From Athripsodes cinereus (taxonomy: Eukaryota > Arthropoda > Insecta > Trichoptera > Leptoceridae): a stretch of DNA of 64,000 nt. The notes beneath the pieces are model-generated. The model made no database searches. It saw only the letters and a list, made by a program, of their open reading frames with translations, and was not told the DNA's origin. Location: positions 1,178,001-1,242,000 of the forward strand of contig OX388322.1 in the NCBI GenBank assembly GCA_947579605.1. The letters run 5' to 3'. The position numbers and the translations under genes are program-made. Shown here one piece after another: positions 22,534 to 34,469 of the stretch. The stretch's first letter is position 1; every line of letters starts with the position of its first letter.

Positions 22534-23899
22534 AACAAATATTTTGAAAAAGTGTTATCAAAATGAACTCACCTTCGATTTATTAACAGTTAATTGTAAA
22601 ACTATCGATAACTATGTATGGAAAAACAAACGATTCCGCTATCACACTAAACTGTCATAAATAATAACATTTAATTTTATTGCTAACAACACTCTTATCA
22701 CACACAAAATACACTTTTAATTAGAATATTTAATTTATTTATTCATTAAAACTATGTTAAAAACAACACATAGTTATAAAAATAAAAAGCAGAACACACT
22801 GTTTACTGAAAAAAATAAACAAACAAATAAATAAGTTGTAAGAATATTATTATAAAAGAAAAATAACTAGAAAAACACAAAGAAATGAACGGTGTTTCTT
22901 GCTGTAACGACAACTCTCTGTTTCGCTTCAAAACACATCTAGTAAGTAGCAAAATAAATAAAAAAGTAACTGTTAAAATTGCAAAATTATTAAATAATAA
23001 ACAATATTCTTGTCAAACTATAGAACAAAATTCAAATCGCTGTCATAAGTATTTACAATTTAAATTATTTATATATTTTTTTTAAAATAAAGAACGCTTT
23101 AATTTTGATAGTGACGTGCAATAATATACCTACAACACAACGCGAGCGTTCACTTGGTTTTATTGTTTTGACTGTCGGAGGAACTTGTACCGTGTGTAGT
23201 GATGGGTATGTGTGAGGCGGTGAAGTGAGGGTGTTTTTACAAGAGATCGATATTCGATATAACCGCGCGCGCCGACTGCTGCCGGTAAACTAAGTAATTT
23301 GGTAAATAAAATACTTAGTAAATGGCATAATGTTATTATGGTTGTACCTATTTGGTTTTGTATTGGTTCAAAAAAAGTCATATTTACACACTCTTACGGG
23401 TATAATGTAATCACCAATATACCTGTGCATGTTTTGTTATCATAGTTTATACATAGACATTTCTAATATTATATTATATTATTATTGTTGTGTTTGGAAA
23501 CGAAACATTATTGTTATTTTTATGCCTTATTTTGGACTAGGTATGTGTGGGTATGTGTATTCATCAAAGTACTATTACTTACTCTATGGTATTCATCTCA
23601 TAATATTATTAAGGTTACAAAATATCAACATTCATTTATGATTTTACTTTTGAATGTCAGGTTGTCAACATAAATAATTGCATAATTGCATAATTGCAAT
23701 CTTCTTATCCTACTCTAGTTAAGTTTGAGTACCTACTTCCTAAATCACTCGCAAACGAGTGGATGGTCTTGAGAAGAATAAAACAATACAGTAGGTACCT
23801 ATTTTTCAAGTGCTTTTTTTTCGTAAATAATTACGCCGAGCTCCTCTCCTTTTCCTCTTTTCCTTTCCCTTTTCTATTCTTCGTTTTTTATTTTTTATC
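22534..23899. other. AT-rich spacer, nothing recognised
   Basis: Short open frames (22885-23085, 23429-23673) carry no motifs. A GC burst (CGCGCGCGCC) sits at about 23263-23273. Confidence 0.4.
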
Positions 23900-23918
23900 T
23901 TATCAATATTTTATATTG

Positions 23919-24054
23919 TATGACAATGACATCAGAGCGCAAGAATTGTCGTGGGAAGAGGTGAAGCTATTGGCACAGAGACGCTCTGAATGGAGGAGGC
24001 TGATTTCTGCCCTGTGCTTCCGAGAGGAGCGTTGAGCGCGATGATGATGATGAT
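23919..24054 (+). pseudogene. LINE F, C-terminal end of ORF2
   Basis: It encodes YDNDIRAQELSWEEVKLLAQ then RRSEWRRLISALCF and a stop at 24033-24035, followed by a (GAT)n tail. This matches 62025-62174 and is 5'-truncated. LINE proteins often end with such an RxxW segment. Confidence 0.75.
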
Positions 24055-24059
24055 TTTCT

Positions 24060-25578
24060 ACATTGTATTTACAATTTTTTTTACTATAGTTACTTCACGC
24101 ATTATAGGCTAAAGATCGAGACAAGATTAAGATCGTATGTAGATGGTGTCGAGAGTAACCCTGATGCATGGTTTTATGAATATTCTTTGAAAGATAATTA
24201 ATTATTCTGGCTAAAAGTAATGAATTTAGGAAATTTTAATAAGAAAATGAAATCGGCATATTTATTGCATTAGTGCAAAAAGTAGTACAATTCCATAATT
24301 GGATAAATTAAATCATTCGGGGATCATTGGGTCAATGTCAAATGTTAATAGAATAGAAATGTGCCACTGGGTTGAGACCATTCACGGATTCCTTTCATGA
24401 AGACCAAAGATCACATTTATCATTTTTTTATTAAATATATACTAGCTCAAAACCTGATATCGCTCTGAGTAAAGCATAGCTACCTTCAGGGGCATATCCA
24501 GGATTTTTTAGGAGGGAGAAGGGGCGGGTATCTGATCCCCTTATCATTTGTATTAGGTCATCTTCATTGCGAGCAATCAGTGGACATCGCAGCATTTACG
24601 AATCATTCTGCACCGACCTCAAGTTGATGAGAACTAGTGCATTCAACGTTGTATGATTGCTAAGTGTAGAAATTTGGATAAATAATGAAAGTTCTTTGAC
24701 ATCTGCGCAATCCGGGTGGTAGAAGAGTCTCCTTCAATTTCGATAAAAGATCCGGAGTTAAAATACCACATCCATCTATGTATACTCAACCTCAAGTTGA
24801 ATACACATTTTATTTGTTTATTGTTTTTCATCGGCCATGAGAGCCGTGGTACCTTTTAGTTTGACCTATGAAAAGTGAGAGTAGGTTTAATAGCTGATAA
24901 TTTTATAACTGTACATATGGATAGATAATTCATACAATAATATTATTGTTTATCTATGTACCATATAATAAACCCAATCCACTGACTGTTGACTGTCGGT
25001 TTTCCCTTGACCTGTTATCAAGGCTGTCTGACTATATGTAGGTAGGTACGTAGTATAAACTTTAGTACAAAGTGAGTCTCGACAGTAAATAATGTTTTCG
25101 TAAGTTAGTACAATAAATAGAAGTTAACACACAGTTCATTGTATCAAAATAATAGACTAATATTAGTAGGTGTACTTATTGTGAGAATTTAGATATTTTA
25201 TTTATCTAATTTTGAAGGTTTTCTCTCATAGCACGCTCTTTCAATCGTTGACCGAGTAGACTATTAGAACATTATTAATTTTCTCTGAAACTATGTCTCA
25301 AAATTAATGATAATATTATAGTGTTTCACTCATTGAAATCCTAATGATCTCTTTTCTAGTCATGCTTAAGTATGCCGCATGCAATATACCTATACCTACC
25401 TGTAAAAACCTTAAAAAGACTCCTTCAAAAACGAATGTCCTTCAAGTCTGCAGTACAAATTTTTTAATGTAACTATAAGAACATATAATATTATAAACAA
25501 ACAATGGTGATTGTTGTAATTGCAGACTAATTGCACGTAATAAACATGTATATTGTGCTCTCCGTGCCAATAAAAAAT
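24060..25578. other. AT-rich spacer with small repeat scraps
   Basis: A piece at 24085-24145 matches 17056-17120, and 24700-24760 has an E-family scrap (ATCCGGGTGG, TCTCCTTCAAT). No genes. Confidence 0.4.
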
Positions 25579-25580
25579 GA

Positions 25581-25655
25581 ATGGGTGGCATGCAACATCA
25601 CTGCATGCCACCCATACATTTTCTAATGTCAGAATAAAAATCCATTCTGACATTA
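25581..25655. repeat. Two adjacent perfect hairpins
   Basis: Hairpin 1 has 14-base arms (25581-25594, 25602-25615) and a 7-nt loop. Hairpin 2 has 12-base arms (25624-25635, 25644-25655) and an 8-nt loop. The first arm contains the GGGTGGCA of repeat B, so it may be a rearranged B copy. Confidence 0.8.
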
Positions 25656-25702
25656 AAAACATTGTATAAACATTCTTGTTTAAAAACCAAATATGTTTAA
25701 TA

Positions 25703-25879
25703 TTTTTTTTTAAAGAGATATATCTGGGTTTTGTTATAAACCCAAATACAACCTTATACACCTTTCACAGTAAGCTAAAAGTTTGTGTTGTGAAAGGGGA
25801 GTTTGCCGGCACCTGGGATCGAAACGCGTACCCCTTGTTCACGAGGCCGAGACTCTACCTCCAGGCTACCGACGAACTC
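25703..25879 (-). repeat. SINE A, full length
   Basis: It runs from a T-rich left end (A tail) to CTACCGACGAACTC. Its B box is slightly decayed (GTTTCGATCCC). Confidence 0.85.
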
Positions 25880-27256
25880 AATGTTATATACATTTATTTC
25901 TTCTTCTTTTCCTCATGCCTTATCAGATTTCTTCAACATTAGCAATCACTTCTGCAAAGGCCTCTTGTGCCTGTCGAAAAAGTTCCCACTCCAGTTCAGT
26001 GCCTTACCTATACTGGACCATCTTTTGCCAGGATCACGTCGTCTTTCAACATTTTCCATTAATATGAGTTGGAGGATATCATATTTATTTTCCTTGCTGT
26101 TTGTTATTTCATAAAATTTATTCATGTGTATATTTGTATGTATATAACCGTATGACTATTATTTCTATAATATTATACTCGAAGACTTCTGCAAAGAGCA
26201 AGTAGATACAATCATATATATTGTTTATTATTACATTATAACATTCTTCGCACATGTGTTTTAATTATAATCATAGTATGTAGATAATAAGTAGGTACGT
26301 AATATATGAATATATTGAGTTAACAATGAACAATGTCTTACAATAATGTAACTAACTGTATATAGTATGTAATTTAAATAATTAATATACTCAACACTTT
26401 TTTATGTAGTAGGTACTGCCACAGTGATTTCATTGATCGCGATCCTACAGGGTTACTCTTGACATAATATAAATACGATCTTAATCTTGTCTTCATTTTA
26501 ACTTTACGATGCACGAAATGATAATATTCTATCACTTGTTCACAAAATACTCTATTCCACGTCTTCTCCCTGCAATTTGAAAGAAAATTTCGAATATTTA
26601 GCGAGTCATGGCCTACCATTGCGATCCAATAACGATCGTTTTCTGGTAATTCCTACACACGGTACCAATTATTTCTCTCAATCATTCCCAGTTTATGGTG
26701 CTCGTTGGAACAATCTTCCTTTTTCGCATTGAATCTCACAATCGCTCAATGTTTTCAAATCTTAAGTTAAGGGAAAAATGTTTCCTTCTAACTCAGTATC
26801 CGTTCCCTAGCCTCCTCCCCTTTTCCAATCCAAACTCCTTACTCCGTGTTGGATGTGCGTCAAATTTTAAATTATGTTTTTTTTCTATTAGTATAATTTG
26901 TGTATTTGTTTTAATTAGGTATGTGACAATGTGTCGTGGTTAGATGGAAGAAATCACTTCAGTGATAATCTCGCCAATGCATATCGTCTTAGTATTGAAC
27001 ATTTTGTATGGTTTTGTTAACACTGTTATAATTATAATGATGATGTGCAAAAAGAATAAAATAAAGAAATAATATTTCTGAGGGACTTCTGAGTCACAGT
27101 CTGAGTCACTTTTAACATTGTGTACCTTCGATCTCGAACTACTCATATTCAAGCAAGATGTAGGTAAACCTCATCGCTGATGATCTCAATATGATGTAGA
27201 ATGTCTTTAATGTTTTTTTTTAAATATAATGACGGTGGTACGATGTAACAGAGTTA
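25880..27256. other. AT-rich spacer, nothing firm
   Basis: 26447-26520 is an inverted copy of the 17056 repeat, and 26936-27060 resembles a decayed C repeat. Open frames are shadows. Confidence 0.4.
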
Positions 27257-27741
27257 CGGGGCGTTCACATTTGTTCACTTTCAGTGATCACTCTGGATGA
27301 TCCTCCAAAATGAAATGGTGTGAACAGGCGTTTCATCAATAGCGATCACTGCTAGCGATGACGGATGAAAGCGATTACTACCCGACATAATTTTTGATGA
27401 GATCCTTTCACTGAAACGACCATAGACAAGTTTTATCCTATTATTTGTCTTATTCTCTATGAATTAGTATTGTAAGTCAGAATCATATACAAAATTATCA
27501 TGCTATCGAGAATTGTAAATATTATGTACTTAATTGGTTTTAATTTTTAATAAGCGTTATTTTTCATTTAATTTTTTTTTTACGAAAATACGTCAAATTA
27601 CATACAACGTGACCGTGAGTGTTGACATGACAGTGAAAGCATAGGATAAACAAGTGTGAACAGACATTTTTACTTTCGATGAAGAGGTTTGACCCTGACA
27701 CTCTGGATGATCATCCAAAGTGAAGCAATGTGAATGCTACT
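27257..27741 (-). mobile_element. PIF/Harbinger-like MITE, copy 2
   Basis: It is inverted relative to 11446-11918. TTA is duplicated at 27254-27256 and 27742-27744, complementary to the TAA of copy 1 in matching orientation. 485 bp, non-coding. Confidence 0.82.
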
Positions 27742-27949
27742 TTAGTTATAAATATCTTCCAAAATAATTCATTGGATACTTAATTTCTTGCAAAAGGTAA
27801 TTTAAATTAAATTACGCGTGACACTTTGGATATAATATGCAAAGTGTCATTATTATGTCTCACATTCACATTCTGTCTGTCATGTAATTATATCATGGAT
27901 GACACTGGAATTCAATTTATTTTACTATCATTTATATTTATTAATCTAC

Positions 27950-28180
27950 ATACGTGGAGTTCCCGGCAAAGAATTGGTCTACCACTCTTTACCGTAAGTT
28001 TTCTAGTGTTCTGTAAAAAAAAAGTGTGCGAAAAAATAAAGACACTTTAAATCTTTAATTCATCTGTGAGGATAACCATTCATCCTGAATGTCTTAATTT
28101 TTTTTTGGCATGAAGAGGACAGCTCGTATGTTTATTAAATGCGGCTTGTCTGCTGATGGCTACGTCACTTGCAGGACATT
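27950..28180 (+). repeat. Dispersed repeat B
   Basis: It begins GGAGTTCCCGGCAAAGAATT and extends to the CATGTTTATT-like part; the end is degraded. Confidence 0.7.
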
Positions 28181-28244
28181 GGCAAACCACATACTTATCT
28201 AAATTTAAGATTTTTTGTTTGTTTTAATAAATAAATAAAAAGAT

Positions 28245-28345
28245 GTAAAATGTCTTTATTTTTTTGTACACCTGCCTTTTACAGAACACTCGAAAACTTA
28301 TGGAAAGAGTGGGAGACCAATTCTTTACCGGGTGTTCCACGGAAC
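28245..28345 (-). repeat. Dispersed repeat B, partial, inverted
   Basis: It contains CCTTTTACAGAACACTCGAA and CCGGGTGTTCCACGG. It faces the copy at 27950-28180. Confidence 0.7.
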
Positions 28346-28440
28346 AAATAGACTAGACGTTTCCGATTTTTTATGGTTTAGTTGGAGATATCGCGCTTCT
28401 GCGATAAACTCGTCCATTGCACGAAATTATGTGTTCAGTA

Positions 28441-28637
28441 GGCCTAGTCAAAATACATTTAAGCGTTACGTTTTCGTTTCGTTTTCGTTCAAACAAGACG
28501 AGGTTGCGAGAACGCGTCAATTTTCGTAGCTAAAATACACAAGTAGCTACGAAAATTGACGCGTTCTCGCAACGTCGTCAACGTTTGAACGAAAACGAAA
28601 CGAAAACGTAACGCTTAAATGTGTTTTGACTAGGCCT
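28441..28637. mobile_element. Foldback MITE, TA target
   Basis: Two arms of about 92 bases starting GGCCTAGTCAAAA are almost perfect inverted copies around a spacer of only about 15 bases. TA flanks both ends. The arms are unusually well preserved, so the insertion looks recent. Confidence 0.82.
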
Positions 28638-28639
28638 AC

Positions 28640-29245
28640 AGTAGTAATGTTATCATGTTTTTTTTTATTCTATTGTAGGTATACTATTTTTGAGCAATAA
28701 GGATTTTCATTATTATTTTATAATTTAATACATTTTTATTTAATTTGTGTCAAAGAATTATCTACATAAATTCGCTTGGAGACTACAAATATAAAATACG
28801 ACATATTATTATACACTCTCTTGCGTTTGGATAATATTTCGTAATATTTACACTTACAGTATGGGAAGCTGTATATATGTAGATGGTAGTGGTAGTCGAT
28901 TGTCACAATATAATCATCAACTGAGTAGGCACTTTAATAATATTATATAGTTATATGGGAATTAACTAATTATATGTGTATGTATGTACTGATGCAATAT
29001 TGTATGTGTTTAGGTACAACCTTGAGCCTACATAAGTATAATATAGGTATCCACTTATTATGAGTATTATATTTTAACTGTGAGAACGGAGGACACAAAT
29101 TTGAACGACGATAATAAAATGTTGAGCAATTAGACACATACTGTACAGTGAGTAATAATAATTATATTTATTGTATTGGTACCTACCCATCTTTTTATTC
29201 ATTCTATCATAGCTATTCCTAGAAGTTTTGTACTTGACAGATTAA
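28640..29245. other. AT-rich spacer, nothing recognised
   Basis: No gene or repeat family identified. Confidence 0.4.
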
Positions 29246-29940
29246 GGGGCCCCTTTAGCAAAAACGATAAAACATTAAATTTTCAACAAGTTTAGTACAC
29301 AAACTCTCAAAACTTGTTGACCCTACAAACATTTTGATTGGATAAAATAAGCAAACAAATATTAATTACCAATATCAAACTTAAACTTTAAAAAAAAAAC
29401 TTGATTTTAGCTTCATAGTATTCGTTTATCAAAAAGCATATTTCCAAAAATCGAATTCGGAGGTGTGTTTGGTACATAAATGCACGAGAATCCTACAAAT
29501 TTTCATATAATTGTTTTAATATTGAGAATATTTAGATAGTTATATTTTTTAAGTCGGTCAATATGATATTGACCGACTTAAAAAATATTTTTTTTGCTAA
29601 AATTTCTCATATTTTGAAACCAAAAATCACCACATGAACTCAATTTTTTGTATACTAAAAAAAAATTGCTAAAATCTGTAGTATTTATATGTTTGATAGA
29701 ATGAATAAAAAATATATATATTTTACAAATAATTTGTATTTTGATATAACAAAGAGTACCTAAATAAATCTCGTCAGTCTACAATTTATTTATTTTTTAG
29801 TAAAAAACTAATATTGGTATTAAATATTTTATTTTAATTTTATCAAATCAATATGTTCGCAAGGGTCAACAAGTTTTGGCAGTTTTTCTATCAAATTTGT
29901 TGAAAATAGAATATTTTACCGTTTTTGCTAAACGGGGCCC
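29246..29940. mobile_element. 695-bp palindromic element with TTAA target duplication
   Basis: TTAA occurs at 29242-29245 and 29941-29944. Ends are GGGGCCCCTTTAGCAAAAAC and, inverted, GGGCCCCGTTTAGCAAAAAC. Outer arms match for over 100 bases (CAAAACTTGTTGACCCT is shared), and the centre has perfect 23-base arms at 29542-29588 around one G. TTAA targets point to piggyBac-type mobilisation. No transposase inside. Confidence 0.8.
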
Positions 29941-30269
29941 TTAACTGCTAGTAAGAAACATAATGGATATCTCTAATTTCAATTTCAAAAAATTGAATAA
30001 AACTCAAAAACAAAATGATGATTTATCACTATATAGATTTTAATTGAGAAATACGTCTTTCGTATTTCAAGGACAAATATTGGCAATATCCTTGAAAAAC
30101 GAAAGGCGTCTCGCTCAATTAAAATCCACACAGAGGAATAAACGTTCGTTTTCTTATTTTCGTTACGGAATTCTATACTACCTAAACACCGACACAGTGA
30201 ATAGGTCAAAGAAATTTATCATACCTTTTTTCTTATATTCCTGGAAAATAAATAAATTAATAAAACCTC
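29941..30269. other. AT-rich spacer
   Basis: A loose hairpin (30030-30125) surrounds AAATACGTCTTTCGT/ACGAAAGGCGTCTCG. No gene. Confidence 0.4.
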
Positions 30270-30630
30270 CATTTTTTTATTCTTTTGTTAGACACAATGG
30301 TCCTCTTGCAATGTGGAGGCCTAGATATCCTTCCATTGTTTCAGGGATCTTCCTGTTGGGCGCCGTCACTCACGTAATCCATCTATGACAATATTTGTGA
30401 TTCTGGCATTTTTCATCCTTGTGACGTGTTCGTACCAATATCTCCGCCGTTATCTTCCCTTTCTTACAATATCTTGAACCTCACACATCTCTCGATTGCA
30501 GCATTTCTTACACGTTCTCGTAGGGTTTTACCAGAAATGGCTAGCAAAGTTCGAATTTCTGTGGTTCGTAACATACTTTTGGTTTTGGTTGTGTTTGCTC
30601 TTGTTTCCATGCTATATGTGAATATTGGGC
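30270..30630 (-). pseudogene. LINE reverse-transcriptase ORF C-terminal remnant
   Basis: The minus strand reads LRTTEIRTLLAISGKTLRER, then NAAIERCVRFKIL, a stop and shift, RRRYWYEHVTRMKNARI, and GRSLKQWKD. This is the typical post-RT region of non-LTR elements (LR-ISG-TLRDR, W-EH--RM, W-D). Stops and frameshifts make it non-functional. Confidence 0.75.
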
Positions 30631-30702
30631 GCACACAACATGTCCTGTAGATGCGGACCTTCTGACTGTTTACATGTGTCTAAGGCCTCATAATTCAATG
30701 CA

Positions 30703-30850
30703 CTTTTCTTTTTTTTTATATAAACCAAATAACAAGTTTCACAGTAAGCTAAAAGCTTGTGTCGTTAAAAGAAAGTTTGCCGGCCTGGAATCGAGCCTCG
30801 CACCTCTTGTACATGAAGCTATAAGACTCTTCCTCTAGGCTACTGACAAA
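30703..30850 (-). repeat. SINE A, degraded
   Basis: It has AAGCTTGTGTCGT and TTTGCCGGCCTGG but the promoter boxes are mutated. Confidence 0.65.
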
Positions 30851-32199
30851 TGTGCCCTTAAGATGACGCTTATAGAATCCAAGAATTTGTTTAAATTTGC
30901 TTTAACATTTAAAAAAAAAAATTCACAACTATACGTAGGTAAGTGACAGATATAGATAACTGGGTGATTGGTCACTTTAACGGTAATAATTTAATTTTTC
31001 AAAGAACAGATGTACAATTCTACTTATAAATACAGTACATCTGCTAGCTACCAGATTTAAGAAAAGTTGTAATAAAATCTATAATGTTTATAATATAGAG
31101 TAAACAAGTATGCAGCTTGTTCCATTGATGAGGGACAACTGTAAGTGCTTTACAAATGTGTAATGAATGAATGGTACTCTTCTGTGTTGAATGAATGGGC
31201 ATATTGTGTTGTTAATGCGATGTTGTTACTTTGTAATAATATGTACTTAACACCAGTACTCACTATTAAGGAATAACTACTATTGGAATTGTTATGCCAG
31301 GCTAAGTGACATTTCATTTACAAGCATAGATTAGTACATTGACCTATTATCTATTTTAACATGTTCCAAAATGCATATTTTGCGTAAGTCGGCGAATAGA
31401 GCGCCAGTAGTGTTTTGGAATTTATTTTGGTGTGACTGGTGTTTTCAATCATAATCTACAATACCAACTCTTTGCACATCGCATTGGCCGAAAGCTGTAA
31501 AGATGTGCAAAGCCAGTTTAAAGAGAATAATAATAATATTGTTATTCTGTTTCACTCTAAATAAGATGCTAATGGAAGATGTTAAGTATTGCACATCCTA
31601 TGTAGGTACCTGATAAATCCAGTGATATGTTATACCTAGATTTGCAATATGAATCTCAAACATGTACCATCAATAAAATCTCGTTGCGGTCCTTGGTGCC
31701 GCAATTTTTAGTTTGAAAAAAAGTGACACACATATAAATTGTTTGTAGATAACAAGAGATAGACAATATGAGAATGGGGATTATAACAGACGACAAAGGC
31801 CGGTAGATAGAGATGAATATATACAAAAGAAAAGAGATGAATATATATTACTCAGGTATCGTACCTCGACGGGTGGGTACACATTTTTAGAGAATATTTG
31901 TATTACATTGCGAATCTAGTTGTAACATATCACTGGATAAATCCATAAAAATCCCCTACGATTAAAAAAAAAAAAACTATCGATGTCTTTCAAACCTCGC
32001 AGCACCAATGTGTTAAGTCGCAAAATTAGATTGGTCGCATTGCAAATTTTTCATATTCAACAATTTTTCTAGCTGGTGAGGTAGCACTGTTCTCACTTTA
32101 TATCTGACCAAAATAATTCCCGACAATCAATTGATTTGGCGAGTTTTGGAGAATAGTATACAGTCCCTTGAAAAGTTTAAAAATCACATTGTGAAATTT
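30851..32199. other. AT-rich spacer, nothing recognised
   Basis: A small hairpin near 31470-31510 has the stem CTTTGCACATC/GATGTGCAAAG. No gene. Confidence 0.4.
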
Positions 32200-32335
32200 G
32201 TTCATTTATTTTATTCTTCCTGCACATTGGTTACATTATTTCAAATCAATACAAAGTATCATAAAAATATCAGATATGCAATACAATGTACAGAGGGCGA
32301 GTTTATCGCTAGAATGCGATGTCTTCCAACTAACC
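32200..32335 (-). repeat. Dispersed repeat C
   Basis: Inverted C copy with TACAGAGGGCGAGTTTATCG. Confidence 0.7.
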
Positions 32336-32339
32336 TAAT

Positions 32340-33120
32340 ATTCATATTGACGATCAGTTTAAATTTTCAATATAGGTAATTTTGAGTGAGTTCACAATAG
32401 AACTTTTTTTTAATGTAAAGTATAAACTAAATCCGGGTTAACACTATTGTTATACTAACCATGGGTTAAGTAAGCCAGATATAATAATATATGCTTTTTG
32501 TCTGTATGAGCTATAACATAATATTTTGCAAATGAATGTGGATGATTAAGTCTGCAAAAGATATTATGATGTAACTGCGTCTAAGCATATTTGAAAGTTT
32601 GGGTAGAGATAGCTAAAGAAAGACATATTCCAGAAACTCAAACAAAAAATGGTAATGAGTCCAATGAATCGTGGGTCCAAAATAAAATTCATATCAATCA
32701 ATTATAGTACTTTCTAAACTTGAAGGATATTCATTGTTTTTTCTATACTCAGGGGTCCTTTTATGACTTAGATTTATAGGATGTGCAATACTACCTACGT
32801 ATAAGTACAAGCAAGACTATTATTAGGTATGCATCACAATGTTTGGAGTAAAACAGCTAATGTTTATTTTCTTGTTGTTACTTTTGGAACCTGCTTTCTG
32901 AGAGAATTCGCACTGAGTTACTACTCTACGACAACACGTCGTTGTTTAGAAATGATACACAGTTGTGACCAAACATAAAATCAAAAGATTATGTCATTTG
33001 GAATTATTTTAAACTAAGTAAGTATCAAAGCATAAGAGTTGTATGTTGTAATTATTGCTTATAAGTGAGAATTCTAGTCTTACATGGTATATTTATTATT
33101 CTATGTCTCATATAATAAAT
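32340..33120. other. AT-rich spacer, nothing recognised
   Basis: No gene or repeat family identified. Confidence 0.4.
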
Positions 33121-33285
33121 ACTTTTATTCATTCATTACTGTACATTGATCATAATGCGTACAATTTATTTTACAGAGAAATGCATTCAAATTTAAACTA
33201 ATCAATATACAGATGGCGACTTTATCGCAATGATGGTCTGCTGGCTTCCCCGCTTGTGGAATATGCCGTGATGGTGTAGTTTAGT
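33121..33285. repeat. Repeat C (inverted) fused to end of repeat B
   Basis: 33121-33232 is an inverted C copy. It runs directly into B-type sequence at 33233-33285 (GGTCTGCTGGCTTCCCCGCT, then GATATGCCGTGATGG-like). Confidence 0.6.
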
Positions 33286-33289
33286 AGTA

Positions 33290-34325
33290 GTTGTAATAAA
33301 ACACCAATTAAAAATTTAATATTTTTTGTTTATTTTTTTTATAGTTTTTATTTTATACTGAGAGTACAGTAATTTACCATTTCTTATAAATAATGTACAC
33401 AATCATATCTTCATATATATCATTGCCTTTCTGTAAAAACTGTTTATTTACAAACCGCGTCGTCATTTCACAAAATGCAGAATGCATATTCTGGCAAATT
33501 GTAAAATCAAGCCCGTTTCTCGTTAACTCATAGCTTTGCAAATCTTAACATTAAAACCAGTAGACAATATTATAAATTATAATCAAAACTTCAAATAATT
33601 TCTAATCAAATTCAAATAAATAATAAATATTACAGTAAAAAATAGAATTAACATTTATGAATGACAATATTCATTATAAAACATTACACATAGGTATATT
33701 ATTCACCGCTGCTATCTCTATTAAATATTTCGTTATATTTGCAACGTCATGAGTTGGTGAGAAATGATTTACAATTTGCTAGATTATAATGTAATTTGTA
33801 TTTATATTATGCTTCTAGAAATTTGTAAAATGACGACACAGTTTGTAAACAGGAAGATTCTACAAAATGGCGATGACAAACACATATAATATATATTTGT
33901 ATATGTAAGTAAGAATATTTCACTTCATAGTATTTTATTTATTAAGTTACGATATACTATTACCAATACATTTATTTATTTATTTATATTTTATTTGTCA
34001 TCAATTTAAGTATGTTTTGTTGTTTTATCATATTTTTTGCTTTATGTCTCAGTAAAACACAAACAATGATAGACACATTTTTTTTATTGAAATTCGAAAT
34101 AAAATATTTATCAATTTTAACATTGACAATATTTCAAATATGCCAATGTATTTTCTAGAAAAATCACGTAATAAATGTAATTTTATGCAATTTTTTTTAT
34201 GAAACGCAAGCTCAGACATTATATTTAAATTTAATTGCTGATGGAATGATTTTTAACAATTAATATAGGAAATTTAAAATTAATTATGTAAGGTACCAAA
34301 ACAAAAAGTATAATAATTATGCCTA
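33290..34325. other. AT-rich spacer, nothing recognised
   Basis: No gene or repeat family identified. Confidence 0.4.
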
Positions 34326-34329
34326 CATT

Positions 34330-34467
34330 AGGATTAGGGTTTTGTCGGGGACAACCCTTCAGGCAAACCTTGAGCCCGTAAGAAGAATTTGCATGAAGGG
34401 TATGGATGAAACAGGAACTGACATTCCTGCAACATCCATGGGTGAGGGAGGGTGGAACCCTTAATGT
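34330..34467 (+). repeat. Dispersed repeat D, 3' end only
   Basis: It starts near GGGTTTTGTCGGGGACAACC and ends GGAACCCTTAATGTG, matching the last part of 5043-5541. It is truncated at the left, as retroposons often are. Confidence 0.75.
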
Positions 34468-34469
34468 GC

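Noticed and set aside
25783..26114. Overlapping open frames of about 100 codons
   Set aside because: They run through the SINE at 25703-25879 into spacer and have no conserved features.
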